Part shown: positions 22,213 to 29,157 of the stretch, piece after piece | How positions within the stretch are numbered: the stretch's first letter is position 1 | Layout: each line of letters begins with the position of its first letter | Assembly (NCBI GenBank): GCA_964346955.1 | Contig: CAYFWT010000003.1 | Location: 1-32,539, forward strand | Direction of reading: 5' to 3' | DNA length: 32,539 nucleotides | Source: CAYFWT01 sp964346955 | GTDB lineage: Bacteria > Patescibacteriota > Minisyncoccia > Portnoybacterales > UBA2143 | Made by a program: the position numbers and the translations under genes | Notes under the pieces: generated by a model | Seen by the model: only the letters and a program-made list of their open reading frames with translations | The model's database searches: none | What the model was told of the DNA's origin: nothing

Positions 22213-23838
22213 ATGCCAAGAACCAGGTACATTTTTGTTATGGGTGGAGTAATGTCTGGAATTGGTAAGGGGATTACGACAGCTTCCATCGGCAGAATTC
22301 TTCAAAGTAAGGGATATCAGGCCACCGCTATTAAAATTGACCCTTATATTAATGTTGATGCTGGGACAATGGATCTTTTAGTCCATGGAGAAGCTTTTGT
22401 CACTGAAGATGGTGATCAATGCGACCAAGATATGGGAAGTTATGAAAGATTTCTAGATAGAAATTTGACTAGTAGTAATTATATGACCACCGGCCGGGTT
22501 TATGAGGCAGTCATTCATCGAGAGCGCAATTTAAAATACGGAGGTAGGTGTGTTGAGGTAGTACCTCATATTCCAGAGGAAGTTATCCGTCGTATTTATA
22601 AAGCAGCCCGCCAAAATAAAGCAGATTTTGTTTTAACTGAGATTGGGGGAACAGTGGGCGAATATCAAAATATGCTTTTTTTGGAGGCGGCCCGGATGAT
22701 ACATTTAAGGCATTCTCAGGATGTCCTTTTTGTTTTGGTTAGTTATTTGCCCGTGCCAGAAATAATTGGGGAGATGAAGACTAAACCCACTCAATATGCT
22801 GTTCGTACCTTAAATTCAGCAGGAATTCAGCCGGATATTATTATCGCTCGTTCGGCGTATTCCTTGGATGGTTCTCGTAAAGAAAAAATTTCGATTTTTT
22901 GCAATGTTGATAAACAAGATGTTATTTCTGCTCCTGATACCGGAACCATTTATGAAGTTCCTCTGAATTTCGAAAAAGAAAATTTAGGTAATCGAATTTT
23001 AAAAAAATTTAATCTTAAAGCACGAAAAAGTAAATTAGCGGATTGGCAGGCACTAGTTAAGGTAATTAAAGGAGTTGAAAAGCCAGTCAAGATAGGCATA
23101 GTCGAGAAACATTTCGAGTCAAATGCTACTGCTTTAACTGATAGCTATCTCTCAATGATTGAGGCAATAAAACATGCGGTCTGGTTTTTCAAAAGGAAAC
23201 CAGAAATATATTGGCTAGAATCAGAAGAATACTCAAAAAATCCTCAGCGAATTAAGAAATTAAAAGATTTTGATGGATTGATTGTTCCTGGCGGCTATGG
23301 GAAATGGGGGACCGAAGGCAAAATTAAAACTATTGAATATTGCCGGAAAAATAAAATCCCTTATTTAGGGCTTGGCTATGGCTTGCAATTGGCGGTGGTT
23401 GAATTTGCTCGAAATGTTTGTCGTCTTAGTGGTGCTCATACTACGGAGATTAATCCCAAAACAAAGTATCCAGTGATTGATTCAATATCCGAACAAAAAA
23501 TAAATATTCAGGAAAAACATTATGAGGACTCGATGCGTTTAGGGGCCTACCGCTGTCAACTAACAAAGGGCACTCAAGCTCACCGAGCTTATAAGCGCCC
23601 CGAAGTTTTTGAACGGCATCGCCATCGTTATGAGTTAAATAATGATTTTAGGGACATTTTAGAGAAAAAAGGTTTGGTCATGGCTGGAAATAATCCAGAG
23701 AAAAATTTAGTTGAGATAATTGAGTTAAAAAACCATCCCTTTTTTGTGGCCACCCAATTCCATCCCGAGTTTAAATCACGGCCTTTGCGACCCCATCCCT
23801 TATTTAGAGAATTTGTCAAGGCAGCTATAAAATCATAA
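22213..23838 (+). CDS. pyrG: CTP synthase, divergent, with glutaminase nucleophile replaced, 541 aa
   Basis: CTP synthase aminates UTP with ATP, normally using ammonia from a glutaminase domain. The synthetase half has GGVMSGIGKGI, IDPYINVDAGTM, the metal-binding E of TEIGGTVG and the UTP-site MKTKPTQ. The usual DIES after GGTVG is EYQN. In the glutaminase half GGYGKWGTEGK, the ARNVCR segment and the His-Glu pair (QFHPEF) are kept, but the motif G-I-C-L-G-M-Q reads G-L-G-Y-G-L-Q. Gly388 (codon GGC, 23374-23376) replaces the catalytic Cys. It may depend on free ammonia. Length is otherwise standard. It lies between two terminators, likely as a single-gene transcript. Confidence 0.93.
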   Translation: MPRTRYIFVMGGVMSGIGKGITTASIGRILQSKGYQATAIKIDPYINVDAGTMDLLVHGEAFVTEDGDQCDQDMGSYERFLDRNLTSSNYMTTGRVYEAVIHRERNLKYGGRCVEVVPHIPEEVIRRIYKAARQNKADFVLTEIGGTVGEYQNMLFLEAARMIHLRHSQDVLFVLVSYLPVPEIIGEMKTKPTQYAVRTLNSAGIQPDIIIARSAYSLDGSRKEKISIFCNVDKQDVISAPDTGTIYEVPLNFEKENLGNRILKKFNLKARKSKLADWQALVKVIKGVEKPVKIGIVEKHFESNATALTDSYLSMIEAIKHAVWFFKRKPEIYWLESEEYSKNPQRIKKLKDFDGLIVPGGYGKWGTEGKIKTIEYCRKNKIPYLGLGYGLQLAVVEFARNVCRLSGAHTTEINPKTKYPVIDSISEQKINIQEKHYEDSMRLGAYRCQLTKGTQAHRAYKRPEVFERHRHRYELNNDFRDILEKKGLVMAGNNPEKNLVEIIELKNHPFFVATQFHPEFKSRPLRPHPLFREFVKAAIKS

Positions 23839-23840
23839 AA

Positions 23841-23870
23841 AAATAGAGCATCTGTTGATGCTCTATTTTC
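23841..23870. terminator. bidirectional terminator between pyrG and rpmA
   Basis: AAATAGAGCATC (23841-23852) pairs with GATGCTCTATTT (23857-23868) around TGTT, with A-rich and T-rich flanks. It serves pyrG (+) and the convergent rpmA (-). Confidence 0.85.
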
Positions 23871-23894
23871 ATTAAATTCAATATCAAAATTTAA

Positions 23895-24167
23895 TTACTC
23901 AACATTGACCACTTTAGCTGTTCTTCGAGAGCCATCAAAGCGCTTGATTTTTTTGGTGACAAATTTAACTACCCCCTTGGCAACAGCATAAAGGGTATCG
24001 TCTTTGCCTTTGCGGACATTTTTGCCAGGCAGAAATTTAGTCCCTCTTTGACGAACAATAATATTGCCTGGCTGGGCTTTTTGCCCACCGAATAACTTAA
24101 TTCCTAAATATTTTGGTCGAGAATCTCGACCTAATGAGGTTGAACCTGCTGATTTTGTCTTGGCCAT
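23895..24167 (-). CDS. rpmA: 50S ribosomal protein bL27, 90 aa
   Basis: L27 reaches the peptidyl-transferase centre with its N-terminus. MAKTKSAGSTSLGRDSRPKYLG and IIVRQRGTKFLPGKNVRKGKD are family-typical, and there is no Firmicutes-style cleavable extension. L21 (rplU), its common neighbour, is not beside it here. The ATG at 24167 is 6 bp from the divergent ATG of the next gene. A TTGACG-17-TAACAT promoter lies inside that gene, its -10 box six nt before this start codon, so the message is probably leaderless. Confidence 0.97.
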   Translation of the reverse strand: MAKTKSAGSTSLGRDSRPKYLGIKLFGGQKAQPGNIIVRQRGTKFLPGKNVRKGKDDTLYAVAKGVVKFVTKKIKRFDGSRRTAKVVNVE

Positions 24168-24173
24168 ATATTT

Positions 24174-24202
24174 ATGTTATCTAATTTTAAAGAATTCGTC
24201 AA
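24174..24202 (-). promoter_or_regulatory. probable promoter of rpmA
   Basis: On the minus strand TTGACG (24202-24197), a 17-bp spacer and TAACAT (24179-24174). The -10 box overlaps the start codon of the divergent gene. Confidence 0.5.
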
Positions 24203-24572
24203 GGAACATGAATCTGATATTCTTTTAACTATTGGTATTGTTTTAGTTGCTTTAATTAGTTTTGGAGCTGGTCGCTTAACTGCTCCTCAAACAAATAAAG
24301 AACCAATTGTTATCCAAGAACCGACTGCCTCAATTGAGCAATCTTTACCAAAAGTCGACCAGTCGACTGATAAAGAAACAACCGGCCAGGAGAAATTTGT
24401 TGGTAGCATCAAAAGCAATAAATACCATTGGCCGGACTGTCCTTGGGCTAAAAAAATAGCTCCGGCTAATCAGGTCTGGTTTTCTTCCGAGAAAGAGGCT
24501 CAAGCAGCTGGCTACATCCCTTGTAGTGGTTTTGAGAAATATAGGCCAGCAAGCTATAAAGGCTCACCCTAA
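24174..24572 (+). CDS. membrane-anchored protein with Ada-like metal-binding domain, 132 aa
   Basis: One membrane segment (about residues 16-33) is followed by a Thr/Pro/Gln-rich linker and a C-terminal domain, KFVGSIKSNKYHWPDCPWAK...VWFSSEKEAQAAGYIPC, like the Ada zinc-binding fold found alone or fused in many CPR surface proteins. Cys at HWPDC and YIPC are present, but the second half of the last pair is SGF rather than the usual Cys, so metal binding may be altered. Its role is unknown. The start at 24174 is 6 bp from the divergent rpmA start. The C-terminus is inside the left arm of the structured element at 24557. Confidence 0.75.
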   Translation: MLSNFKEFVKEHESDILLTIGIVLVALISFGAGRLTAPQTNKEPIVIQEPTASIEQSLPKVDQSTDKETTGQEKFVGSIKSNKYHWPDCPWAKKIAPANQVWFSSEKEAQAAGYIPCSGFEKYRPASYKGSP

Positions 24573-24730
24573 CTATTTCGAGAAGCCTAGATGACAAAAC
24601 ATAACAGCCAAGACGAAATAACAATAAAGGTTCTGTTTTGTCATCTCGGAGCAGCGGCTTAAATAATAAGAACGAATACAACGGATTCCCAGCCGCTGCG
24701 TCTTCGAGAAATGGTTAGGGTGAGCTTTTA
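24557..24730. repeat. ~170-bp structured three-helix element, copy 2 (possible RNA or MITE)
   Basis: Outer arms 24557-24578 and 24709-24730 pair over 22 positions with two G-T pairs. Hairpin 1 is GATGACAAAACA (24590-24601) with TGTTTTGTCATC (24634-24645). Hairpin 2 is GCAGCGGCT (24651-24659) with AGCCGCTGC (24691-24699). Compared with copy 1 at 11773, hairpin 1 has a G-C to C-G swap on both sides, and the outer ~10 bp have different sequence but remain paired. The outer stem has A-rich and T-rich ends, as a bidirectional terminator would. It overlaps the ends of both convergent genes. Confidence 0.85.
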
Positions 24731-25896
24731 CTCTCTAGAACTTTCTTACTTGCTGAAATTACTTTGAATTCTCTTTCTGGAGTCTTAGCTTGGTCAATTT
24801 GTTTTTTTAGATGATAAGGCAATCCATCGATTGTCTTTTTAAATTTGGCTGTATCAATAGTTAAAATTTCATGCCATTTGCCGATTGGCTCAAGAATTCC
24901 CTTAACCTTATTTAAATCATAAGTAAATCTTTTCTGGGATTGGCGAGTGATATAACCATTTTCACCAAAGACTCGGTCCAGGCCACGCTCGTCACAATAT
25001 TGATTAATTTTTTCTTTTAATTCAGCGATTCTTTTGGTGTCTTGATCTTGTTTGTCTTTAATTTCAAAATATTCTTTAACCACTTCTTTTATTTGTTGGT
25101 CATCAAGAGTAGGGGATTCTTGGTTAATAAATTTATGTTTAAAGAGAGGGCAATGAGGTTGGTATTGGCACCAATTACAAAGAGGGTTGGCTCTAGGCTC
25201 AAAATTACTTCCTTTAACCTGTTCAATTAAAGATAAAATTCTTTCTTTGCTTTCATCAATTTGTTGGCCAGTCCGAAGGGTGGAAAGTTTCTCGCCATGC
25301 CTTAAAAAATAAAGAGAGAGTTTAACTGGCCTATTTTCTTTACCTAGAGAAGGCCAGCGGTTAGTTAGTCCTAAATAATAAACAGAAAGTTGCAAATTTT
25401 TATCTACTTCCCTTTGGGCGGGCATTTTTTTATTGGTTTTATAATCAATCACCTCAAAAGTTCCATCAGCTAATTTATCAATGCGGTCAATCCGACCAGT
25501 CACTTGGTGAAGCTCCTGACTAACAGTAGGAGAGACTTGATTTCCCAAAATAGGCACTTCAAAAGGGGCTTCTAAATTAACTATGTTAAACTCCTCTCCT
25601 CGATTATGAGCATAATATTTTTTTAGCATGTCAATTCCTTGATGAAAAGCAAAAGCTTCTTCTTGAGTGTCTTGATAAACACTACTATCCCATCTTTGAG
25701 TAAAATATTTCAAAAAATCATCCTCTGATAGGGGAGTTGGTTGATTCGGTTCATGAAACATTCGGAGGCATTCGTGAATTAAAGTGCCAAAAACAAGATC
25801 CTTTGATTTAGGAACCTTGATTCGGTCAATATATTGGAATTTATACTTAGCTGGACAGATAGTGAAACTATCTAACCCAGAATAAGATATCCGCAT
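24715..25896 (-). CDS. PD-(D/E)XK nuclease, RecB/Cas4-like with iron-sulfur cysteines, 393 aa
   Basis: The N-terminal YSGLDSFTICPAKYKFQY and VFGTLIHECLRMF are typical of RecB-family exonuclease domains (motif I His). The catalytic core is GRIDRID then EVIDYKTNKK (Asp-Asp/Glu-x-Lys). The downstream cysteine cluster NPLCNWCQYQPHCPLF, with the early Cys in ICPAKY, fits a 4Fe-4S site as in AddB and Cas4. The C-terminal ~120 residues (helical, basic) are unassigned. No helicase or cas genes are adjacent, so a role in DNA repair is an inference. A TTTAAA-17-TAAGAT promoter lies 8 nt before the ATG. The stop lies inside the structured element. Confidence 0.85.
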   Translation of the reverse strand: MRISYSGLDSFTICPAKYKFQYIDRIKVPKSKDLVFGTLIHECLRMFHEPNQPTPLSEDDFLKYFTQRWDSSVYQDTQEEAFAFHQGIDMLKKYYAHNRGEEFNIVNLEAPFEVPILGNQVSPTVSQELHQVTGRIDRIDKLADGTFEVIDYKTNKKMPAQREVDKNLQLSVYYLGLTNRWPSLGKENRPVKLSLYFLRHGEKLSTLRTGQQIDESKERILSLIEQVKGSNFEPRANPLCNWCQYQPHCPLFKHKFINQESPTLDDQQIKEVVKEYFEIKDKQDQDTKRIAELKEKINQYCDERGLDRVFGENGYITRQSQKRFTYDLNKVKGILEPIGKWHEILTIDTAKFKKTIDGLPYHLKKQIDQAKTPEREFKVISASKKVLESKSSP

Positions 25897-25904
25897 AATT
25901 GTTT

Positions 25905-25933
25905 ATCTTAACATAGCAAATTATTTTTTTAAA
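25905..25933 (-). promoter_or_regulatory. possible promoter of the RecB-like nuclease
   Basis: On the minus strand TTTAAA (25933-25928), a 17-bp spacer and TAAGAT (25910-25905), 8 nt before the ATG. The -35 is weak. Confidence 0.3.
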
Positions 25934-25948
25934 GACATAGTTATAGTA

Positions 25949-26890
25949 TTATTTTAAATTTTTGCCGCTGTGGAACTTTCGATGGATGTCTCGTAAGCGT
26001 CTATTAGTTACATGAGCATATATTTGAGTGGTAGCAATATTTCGATGGCCTAAGAATTCCTGGATTAGACGCAAATCAACTCCTTGAGATAGCAGGTCAG
26101 TGGCAAAAGAATGACGAAGTGTATGGGGAGTGGTATTTTCAGGCAAACCAACCATTAAGGCATATTTTTTTATACGTCTTTCAATAGAACGATCGGTTAA
26201 TCGGCGAGAAACATTTTTTCTGCCTTGATAATTAACAAATAAAGCTTTTTCTTTGTCTTTTCTGGTATTGAGATATTTTTTAAGCCAATAAATCGTCCTT
26301 TCTGAAAAATAGACAGTTCTATTACGGTTGCCTTTACCGACAATGCTAATTTCCAAATCTTTAGTTATTGGTGTAATTCTAATTTGTTCTCTGTTTAAAG
26401 AAACCAATTCAGCAATTCTTAGTCCGGTTGAGAACAACGCTTCTAAAATTGCTCGGTCGCGCAAACCATTTATTTTGTTGGTATCTGGGGATGAGAGTAA
26501 TTTTTCTATTTGTTCTAAATTTAAAAAATGGACTTTTTTATCGCCTTTGTCTTTAGCTAACTTAATCTTTTCAGCAGGTAGAGATAGAATATCCCGATTG
26601 GCAAAATAATTTAGAAAAGACCTTAAAGCAATTAAATAATAATTTTGAGTTGATTTTTTGAGTGATTTTTTAGAGTGTCGAGAAAGATAGACGCGGTATT
26701 GCCAAATATGAACGGGGGAGAGTTCGTGGGGTTTTAAATTTTCTAAATTATTTTCCTTCAACCAATCCAAAAATTTTTTCAAAAATCTTGAATAATTTTC
26801 TTGAGATTTGTTAGATAGACCTTTTTCAATATCAAGCCAGTCCAAGAAGTCGTTTAAATGCTGAGGAAGTGGCTTTTGGCTCTGTTCCAT
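25949..26890 (-). CDS. tyrosine recombinase of the XerC/XerD type, 313 aa
   Basis: Xer recombinases resolve chromosome dimers at dif. The N-terminal SAM-like domain (about residues 8-105) and catalytic residues are complete: R158 (STGLRIAE), K186 (VGKGNR), H256 and R259 (HTLRHSF), H282 (LGHRN) and nucleophile Y291 (TTQIYAHV). Length is that of Xer proteins, and no phage or integron genes lie nearby, so a housekeeping role is more likely than mobile-element integration. I cannot tell XerC from XerD by eye. A candidate dif-like site lies just upstream of the start (26906-26935). Confidence 0.93.
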   Translation of the reverse strand: MEQSQKPLPQHLNDFLDWLDIEKGLSNKSQENYSRFLKKFLDWLKENNLENLKPHELSPVHIWQYRVYLSRHSKKSLKKSTQNYYLIALRSFLNYFANRDILSLPAEKIKLAKDKGDKKVHFLNLEQIEKLLSSPDTNKINGLRDRAILEALFSTGLRIAELVSLNREQIRITPITKDLEISIVGKGNRNRTVYFSERTIYWLKKYLNTRKDKEKALFVNYQGRKNVSRRLTDRSIERRIKKYALMVGLPENTTPHTLRHSFATDLLSQGVDLRLIQEFLGHRNIATTQIYAHVTNRRLRDIHRKFHSGKNLK

Positions 26891-26905
26891 AAGACGTAGG
26901 ATATA

Positions 26906-26935
26906 AAATGCGTATTAAGGTATATTATGCGACTT
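26906..26935. other. candidate dif-like recombination site
   Basis: Two 11-bp imperfectly inverted arms, AATGCGTATTA (26907-26917) and ATTATGCGACT (26924-26934), lie around the 6-bp spacer AGGTAT. The segment TATATTATG matches the E. coli dif core, and the reverse strand has CGCATAAT. It lies 16 bp upstream of the recombinase ATG. AT-rich chance similarity is possible. Confidence 0.3.
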
Positions 26936-26942
26936 TATTTAT

Positions 26943-26972
26943 AGTTTAATATACGGCTGTCTAGGCCGTCAA
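26943..26972 (-). promoter_or_regulatory. possible promoter of the Xer-type recombinase
   Basis: On the minus strand TTGACG (26972-26967), an 18-bp spacer and TAAACT (26948-26943). The candidate dif-like site would be in the leader. The rest of 26891-27044 holds no gene that I can see. Confidence 0.35.
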
Positions 26973-27044
26973 TAGTTTTTCTGTGGATACTACCCTTCTC
27001 TTCCCTATTTGTTTTATCTAAAACTATTTTTACTTTTAAAATTT

Positions 27045-27431
27045 TTAAAATAAATTAACAAAAAAATCTTTAATTTTAATAATCCCCTGTCTGGCCTTGT
27101 CAATCCCCCATCTAATTTGTTTAAAAAAGGACTCTTTGGATTCTCTTGCTTCTTCTTTTAGTCTTTCTCTAGCCCGTTCCTTAATCCCCTCTTCGCCCTT
27201 CCTTATCTGTTCTTTAGCTTTTTCTTTTAAATAATTTATCCCGTTTTTTATATCATTTGTTACCGATTGAATGTCCAGCTTCATTCGGCGAACGGCTCTA
27301 AGAGAAAGCCAAGGTGTTTGGCCTGATTCTTTCGCTGGCTCTTGAGTTTCTTGAGCTAAGGCAGTTTCCAAACAGCCAAAGACAATAAAAGCAATTGAGA
27401 TAACCCAGACAAAAAAGATAATATGTCGCAT
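27045..27431 (-). CDS. secreted or lipoprotein-like helical protein, 128 aa
   Basis: I do not recognise this family. A hydrophobic N-terminus (about residues 3-19) ends in IVFGC (possible lipobox) or ALA before QETQ (possible signal peptidase site). The rest (about 40-128) is a highly charged Lys/Glu/Arg helix (NYLKEKAKEQIRKGEE, GIKERARERLKEEARE). It starts 14 bp after the C39-like gene and is probably transcribed with it, suggesting an envelope role. Confidence 0.65.
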   Translation of the reverse strand: MRHIIFFVWVISIAFIVFGCLETALAQETQEPAKESGQTPWLSLRAVRRMKLDIQSVTNDIKNGINYLKEKAKEQIRKGEEGIKERARERLKEEARESKESFFKQIRWGIDKARQGIIKIKDFFVNLF

Positions 27432-27445
27432 AATTATTTTACTGT

Positions 27446-28777
27446 TTAATGATAAATGACCATCTGGTCGAGACTAGTGGTGGTCTCATATAAATTAGAA
27501 ATATATACTCGAGTTGAATCTAAATAAATATTAGGTCCGAAAAGTGGATCATGGACCACATAGCGGCCATCTTTGGTTTTATGATGAACTACTACATAAT
27601 GTCCTGCCCCCCGGCCGCTAGCCCTAACAAAAACAATTACTGGATAGCCAGCTCCTAATTCCCGATCAAGGCGGAACCAATCAAAAGGAGAAGTATGAGG
27701 CGGTGGACAGTTGATACAACTAATATCCTCCCATCTCTTAGGCCAGACAATTAAATCATAATAATAAATTTTTTCTTTAGCTAATTGCTTTGGAGTAATG
27801 TTAATTCCCCAATATGTTGAAACCATAGCTACTGAGGTAATGGCACAGCCGTAATCTTCTAATTTTGAATCAGTCAGTCCAATATTTATTTTACCCCAAT
27901 TAGGGTCATCTTGGCTATAGTACCAATTAGTGGAGGCCCAATATTCTTGCGGCGGCTTTTCTAGAAGCTCTTTTAAGCGGGCTAATTCAGCTGCCTTCAA
28001 TTGCCGCAAGCGGTTGATATCGCCCAATAATGACCTCTTTTGAGCTTCCACATGAGCGAGCATATCTTGATATCTACTTTCCTCGCCCCGAGTATATTTG
28101 AGGAGCGCTTCTTTAGATCCTCTTTGGCTAGCTAAGGACCATTTTTGCTGGGTTAATTGTTCTTTAAGCTCTTCCAATCTTTCTTTTTTCTCTTCTTTGG
28201 TTTGTTTATCTTGAGTTAATTTTTGTTTTAATGATTTAAGAGTTTCCACTCTCTTTTGAACTCCTTCTTGTAGATTTTCTAGATAGGCTATTTGGTTAAA
28301 GAAATCAGAGAAATTCTCGCTTTGTAAAATCATTTCTAGTTCAGTTGTCTCATCATATTCAGCAATTGTCTGAATGATTTCCGCTAAATGATTTTTTTGG
28401 TCAGTAATATCATTTGCTGTTTGATCAAGACCATATTCTAATTGTAAGATTTCTAAATTGGTCTGGTCTATTTCATCTTCGGTTAATTCTATTTCTACTA
28501 TTAACTTCCCTATTCTGGCTTCAAAAATAGCAATCTGGTTGTTTAAACTTTTAATTTCTTTCTGTTTTTGATTAATAATTTGTTGATATTCCTGAGCTTG
28601 TCTTTCCAATTCCGCCCTTTTTGCTTCTTGTTCCTGAATTTGTTGGCTAAGCTCATCAACCAAACTCCCTTGGCTGATTAGGGGTAAAATTAAAATCATC
28701 AAGACTGCCAAGTTTCGCCAAGTGATTTGACAATATTTATTGAATATGCTATTTTTGTGGCAGTCCTTTTGAAACAT
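27446..28777 (-). CDS. coiled-coil protein with C-terminal C39-like cysteine peptidase domain, 443 aa
   Basis: An N-terminal hydrophobic segment (about residues 19-38, after basic residues) suggests export. Residues about 38-265 are a long coiled coil like those of EnvC/PcsB peptidoglycan-hydrolase regulators. The C-terminal ~170 residues match peptidase C39-like folds: Cys in DYGCAITSVAMVSTYWG, His in GAGHYVVVHH and Asp in VVHDPLFG. So it resembles a PcsB-like module carrying a C39-like rather than CHAP or LytM domain. It may cut peptidoglycan or peptides in the envelope. The start at 28777 is 14 bp from the divergent gene's ATG; a downstream start would lose the basic n-region. Confidence 0.82.
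   Translation of the reverse strand: MFQKDCHKNSIFNKYCQITWRNLAVLMILILPLISQGSLVDELSQQIQEQEAKRAELERQAQEYQQIINQKQKEIKSLNNQIAIFEARIGKLIVEIELTEDEIDQTNLEILQLEYGLDQTANDITDQKNHLAEIIQTIAEYDETTELEMILQSENFSDFFNQIAYLENLQEGVQKRVETLKSLKQKLTQDKQTKEEKKERLEELKEQLTQQKWSLASQRGSKEALLKYTRGEESRYQDMLAHVEAQKRSLLGDINRLRQLKAAELARLKELLEKPPQEYWASTNWYYSQDDPNWGKINIGLTDSKLEDYGCAITSVAMVSTYWGINITPKQLAKEKIYYYDLIVWPKRWEDISCINCPPPHTSPFDWFRLDRELGAGYPVIVFVRASGRGAGHYVVVHHKTKDGRYVVHDPLFGPNIYLDSTRVYISNLYETTTSLDQMVIYH
28727..28755 (+). promoter_or_regulatory. probable promoter of the 94-aa gene
   Basis: TTGACA (28727-28732), a 17-bp spacer and TATTTT (28750-28755). It lies inside the first codons of the divergent C39-like gene. Confidence 0.5.
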
Positions 28778-28791
28778 GAAGGGAGAGAAAA

Positions 28792-29076
28792 ATGTTTTTG
28801 ATTGACGAAAAGAGAGGAGAAAAAACTATCTTAAAGGCGGGAGATATAGTTATCCTTTCTTCTGGATCATATGTTGCTTTTCTTCGACCAATCGGACACG
28901 GAAGCCGGGAGTGGAAGCGCTTATTAATAAATGGGAAAGATAGTGAGGTATATCTTGGCCTTCAAAAAAATACAGATTTTTATACATTTGTTTCACTTAT
29001 AGCTGCTAGCCATGGACTGAACATAGAGAAATGTAAGAATTTTACTTATGAGACTTACCGGTTTCTAAGAAAATGA
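28792..29076 (+). CDS. hypothetical protein, 94 aa
   Basis: I do not recognise this family. No signal peptide or membrane segment. It has alternating strands at KAGDIVILSSGSYVAFLRPI and a helical C-terminus (DFYTFVSLIAASHGLNIEKC...). The start is well supported: GGGAGAG (28781-28787) lies 4 nt before the ATG at 28792, and a TTGACA-17-TATTTT promoter lies upstream. It ends before a strong terminator, so it is a single-gene unit divergent from the C39-like gene and convergent with gltX. Confidence 0.7.
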   Translation: MFLIDEKRGEKTILKAGDIVILSSGSYVAFLRPIGHGSREWKRLLINGKDSEVYLGLQKNTDFYTFVSLIAASHGLNIEKCKNFTYETYRFLRK

Positions 29077-29090
29077 CTATTTTCAATTAT

Positions 29091-29141
29091 CTCCCCTGTC
29101 TTGTCCTCCCTTGACCGCAACCTGGTCTGGGGAGTTTTTTT
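29091..29141 (+). terminator. rho-independent terminator after the 94-aa gene
   Basis: CTCCCC (29091-29096) pairs with GGGGAG (29129-29134), with an inner GACC/GGTC hairpin, followed by TTTTTTT (29135-29141). Confidence 0.8.
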
Positions 29142-29157
29142 ATGTTAATAGGTCCTT

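Noticed and set aside
24715..25896. Cas4 of a CRISPR system
   Set aside because: The fold and cysteines are similar, but there is no array or other cas gene, and the protein is longer than Cas4.
25949..26890. Integrase of a mobile element
   Set aside because: No adjacent phage, transposon or cargo genes and no attachment-type duplication were seen; a Xer housekeeping role fits better.
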